NCBI RefSeq assembly: GCF_000708755.2
Contig: NZ_JGVU02000002.1
Span: 1,612,001-1,676,000 of the forward strand
From: Metabacillus indicus LMG 22858
GTDB lineage: Bacteria; Bacillota; Bacilli; Bacillales; Bacillaceae
DNA: 64,000 bases
Direction: 5' to 3'
This document shows positions 62,590 to 64,000 of this stretch, in pieces (the stretch's first letter is position 1; every line of letters begins with the position of its first letter). The translations under genes were made by a program, and so were the position numbers. The notes under the pieces are model-generated. The model did not search any database, was not told the DNA's origin, and was given only the letters and a program-made list of their open reading frames with translations.

Positions 62590-63080
62590 TTGATGGAACT
62601 ATTACCGGGGTTCGGTGCCATCAACACGCAGACTTTCCAGGTTGATGGCACTTATCTCGGAGTTCAGTACCATCAACACGCACTATCCTTTTTTTGATGA
62701 CACTTATCTCGGAGTTCGGAACCACCAACACGCAGATTTCCTCTTTTGATGGAACTTATCTCGGAGTTTGGAACCATCAACACGCAGATTTCCTTTTTTG
62801 ATGGAACTTAACTCGGAGTTCAGAACCACCAACACGTAGATTTCCTCTTTTGATGGCACTTATCTCGGAGTTCAGATCCACCAACACGCAGATTTCCTTT
62901 TTTGATGGCACTTATCTCGGAGTTCAGTACCATCAACACGCACTATCCTTTTTTTGATGACACTTATCTCGGAGTTCGGAACCATCAACACGCACTATCC
63001 CTTTTTTAATGGCACTTATCTCAGAGATCAGAACCATCAAAATGCACAATTCCTTTTTTGATGGCACCAAACCTCCAGCA
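62590..63080. repeat. Tandem array 4: nine full and one partial 52-bp unit
   Basis: Units start TTGATGG or TTGATGA at 62590, 62642, 62694, 62746, 62798, 62850, 62902, 62954, 63006 and 63058, exactly 52 bp apart. Each has 7-bp inverted arms TTGATGG and CCATCAA with inner ACT/AGT. Unit 2 and unit 7 are nearly identical, as are units 3 and 8, pointing to a block duplication of five units. The array lies between the ytr promoter and the 53-residue gene. Confidence 0.95.
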
Positions 63081-63097
63081 GCTTTTAAAAAACACCT

Positions 63098-63128
63098 AAA
63101 AAACCGCTCCCAAACCCGGAAGCGGTCA
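63098..63128 (-). terminator. Terminator of ytzC and the 53-residue gene
   Basis: Leftward ACCGCTTCC, loop GGGTTT, GGGAGCGGT, TTTTTAGG. Confidence 0.85.
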
Positions 63129-63132
63129 TTCA

Positions 63133-63294
63133 TTATTCAGGACGCTGTTTCGATTTCACTTTCTGTCCCTGTTTTTCATATTTTTTCTTGGACTCTTTTA
63201 CCGGATCAAATTCCTGGCCGAATTCGGTGTCGGTATTGTTGATGCCGTTTCTTGTTTTCTGTTCGGGGTTTTGCTGTTTTGAGCGTTTTTTCAT
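63133..63294 (-). CDS. Small basic Gln/Lys-rich protein, possibly spore-related
   Basis: 53 residues: MKKRSKQQNPEQKTRNGINN, then TDTEFGQEFDPVKESKKKYE and a basic C-terminus KVKSKQRPE. The ATG at 63294 has an AGGAGG 11 bp upstream that overlaps the ytzC stop (TAGGAGG), so it is translated with ytzC. The EFGQEFD core recalls small acid-soluble spore proteins, but this is weak. Low complexity and high charge suggest a disordered nucleic-acid-binding peptide. No function is assigned. Confidence 0.7.
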   Translation of the reverse strand: MKKRSKQQNPEQKTRNGINNTDTEFGQEFDPVKESKKKYEKQGQKVKSKQRPE

Positions 63295-63309
63295 ACAGAC
63301 TTCATCCTC

Positions 63310-63573
63310 CTAGTGATCAAGCAGAATCATTTCATTTTGAAGCTGCTGAAGCTGGATGCGCATTCTGTACAGCTGTTCTTTTTGCTGATCGTTTGCGCTC
63401 AGAGACAATGCATTGCACTCATTTACTGCATCTTCAAGCATTTGCTGCGCTTTAGAGTATTCTGTATCGTTGTAATGCTCCTGCTTTCGGCCTTCTGTAT
63501 ACTGGCTTTGGGCGAAATCATACGTATTTGAGCAATTATCGAGACATTCAGTAACAGATTGTCTTGTTGCCAT
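63310..63573 (-). CDS. ytzC: YtzC, DUF2524 protein
   Basis: 87 residues: MATRQSVTECLDNCSNTYDFAQSQYTEGRKQEHYNDTEYSKAQQMLEDAVNECNAL is the DUF2524 pattern of a small helical protein with repeated cysteines. The ATG at 63573 follows GGAGG; fourteen upstream codons are rejected. It is first gene of a two-gene operon with the 53-residue gene, divergent from ytqA as in B. subtilis. The function is unknown. Confidence 0.88.
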   Translation of the reverse strand: MATRQSVTECLDNCSNTYDFAQSQYTEGRKQEHYNDTEYSKAQQMLEDAVNECNALSLSANDQQKEQLYRMRIQLQQLQNEMILLDH

Positions 63574-63762
63574 GGCTGCAGACCTCCTATTGTAAAATGA
63601 AGCATTGTGCTCCATTACTCATATTGTTTGCCTAGAGCCTGTTCCTTTTACTGAAAAACAATTGGTAAATCCGGCTGTGCATGTTTGTCATAAGAGTCTG
63701 CCCCGTGATAAAATGCTCTGATGGCTTGTTGAAAATTTTTTTACAAAAAGGAGGTTTTTCCG

Positions 63763-64000
63763 CTGAAAGAGAAAAACCCTTTTCTATATGCAGCAGACGA
63801 TAAAAGGTATCATACGTGGAATTACCACTTGCGGAATCATTTTGGACATAAGGTGTTTAAAGTGGCTCTGGACGGGGGTTTTGACTGTCCGAACAGAGAC
63901 GGGACAGCAGCTTTTGGAGGGTGTACGTTCTGCAGTGCAGCAGGTTCTGGCGATTTTGCCGGAAACCGCAAAGAGGATCTTGTTACGCAATTTCATGAAA
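63763..64000 (+). CDS. ytqA: YtqA, radical SAM protein (5' part only)
   Basis: 79 residues visible, truncated by the window edge. NPFLYAADDKRYHTWNYHLRNHFGHKVFKVALDGGFDCPNRDGTAAFGGCTFCSAAGSGDFAG matches YtqA-family radical SAM proteins; the cluster cysteines are in the DCPNRDGTAAFGGCTFC segment. The start appears to be CTG at 63763, 9 bp after AAAGGAGG: an in-frame stop lies at 63730 and no ATG, GTG or TTG occurs in frame before the conserved region. Confidence 0.88.
   Translation, partial: MKEKNPFLYAADDKRYHTWNYHLRNHFGHKVFKVALDGGFDCPNRDGTAAFGGCTFCSAAGSGDFAGNRKEDLVTQFHE

Overview
The window is a chromosomal segment of a low-to-moderate G+C Gram-positive endospore former of the family Bacillaceae (Bacillus/Metabacillus type). 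The evidence is gene order: tyrS, acsA-acuABC, ccpA, aroA, ytxJ-ytxH-ytxG, murC, sftA, ytpQ-ytpP, ytoP, ytnP, trmB, ytmP-amyX, pepV, pbuO, murJ, ytfP, leuS, yttB and ytrABCDEF-yttA follow each other much as in Bacillus subtilis. Strong AGGAGG ribosome sites, TTG/GTG starts, T-box leaders, cre sites and spore-related small genes agree with this.

Layout. 1-3500 is the right end of an A+T-rich integrated prophage or ICE-like element: a truncated ORF6N antirepressor, a DUF771 gene, a divergent Cro/CI pair with shared 16-bp operators, an ImmA-type metallopeptidase, a LexA box and a tyrosine integrase ending in a repeat-rich attachment region. 3500-14700 carries T-box-controlled tyrS, a class A penicillin-binding protein, and the acetate/carbon-catabolite block acsA, acuABC and ccpA. 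14700-31100 carries aroA, an FtsA-like ATPase with five C-terminal beta-grasp-like modules, ytxJHG, an M29 aminopeptidase, murC, sftA and several small conserved genes. 31100-45500 carries ytzB, ytnP, trmB, ytmP, amyX, a lipid kinase, LrgAB, thpR, ytkP, an MFS permease and pepV. 45800-57600 carries PurR-type pbuO, ytzE, an RsuA-type pseudouridine synthase, murJ, ytfP, cse60, ytwF, T-box-controlled leuS, ytvB and yttB. 57700-62500 is the ytr ABC-transporter operon with a recognisable YtrA operator. The right edge has ytzC, a 53-residue basic gene and the start of ytqA.

Functional links. AcsA makes acetyl-CoA from acetate. AcuA acetylates and AcuC deacetylates AcsA, and CcpA (convergent to acuC) ties the block to sugar status through cre-like sites. 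TyrS and LeuS are controlled by uncharged tRNA. PbuO is governed by a PurBox pair. The ytr operon is governed by its own GntR repressor.

The most unusual signal is not a gene. Four intergenic regions (8566-8877, 31287-31834, 34025-34341, 62590-63080) hold tandem arrays of different sequence that share a repeat period of 52 bp (exact in three, 52-53 in one), about five turns of DNA. Each unit contains an inverted repeat. In addition, three copies of a different ~120-bp foldback element are scattered at 21024, 31149 and 50300. No rRNA, tRNA or CRISPR array was seen.
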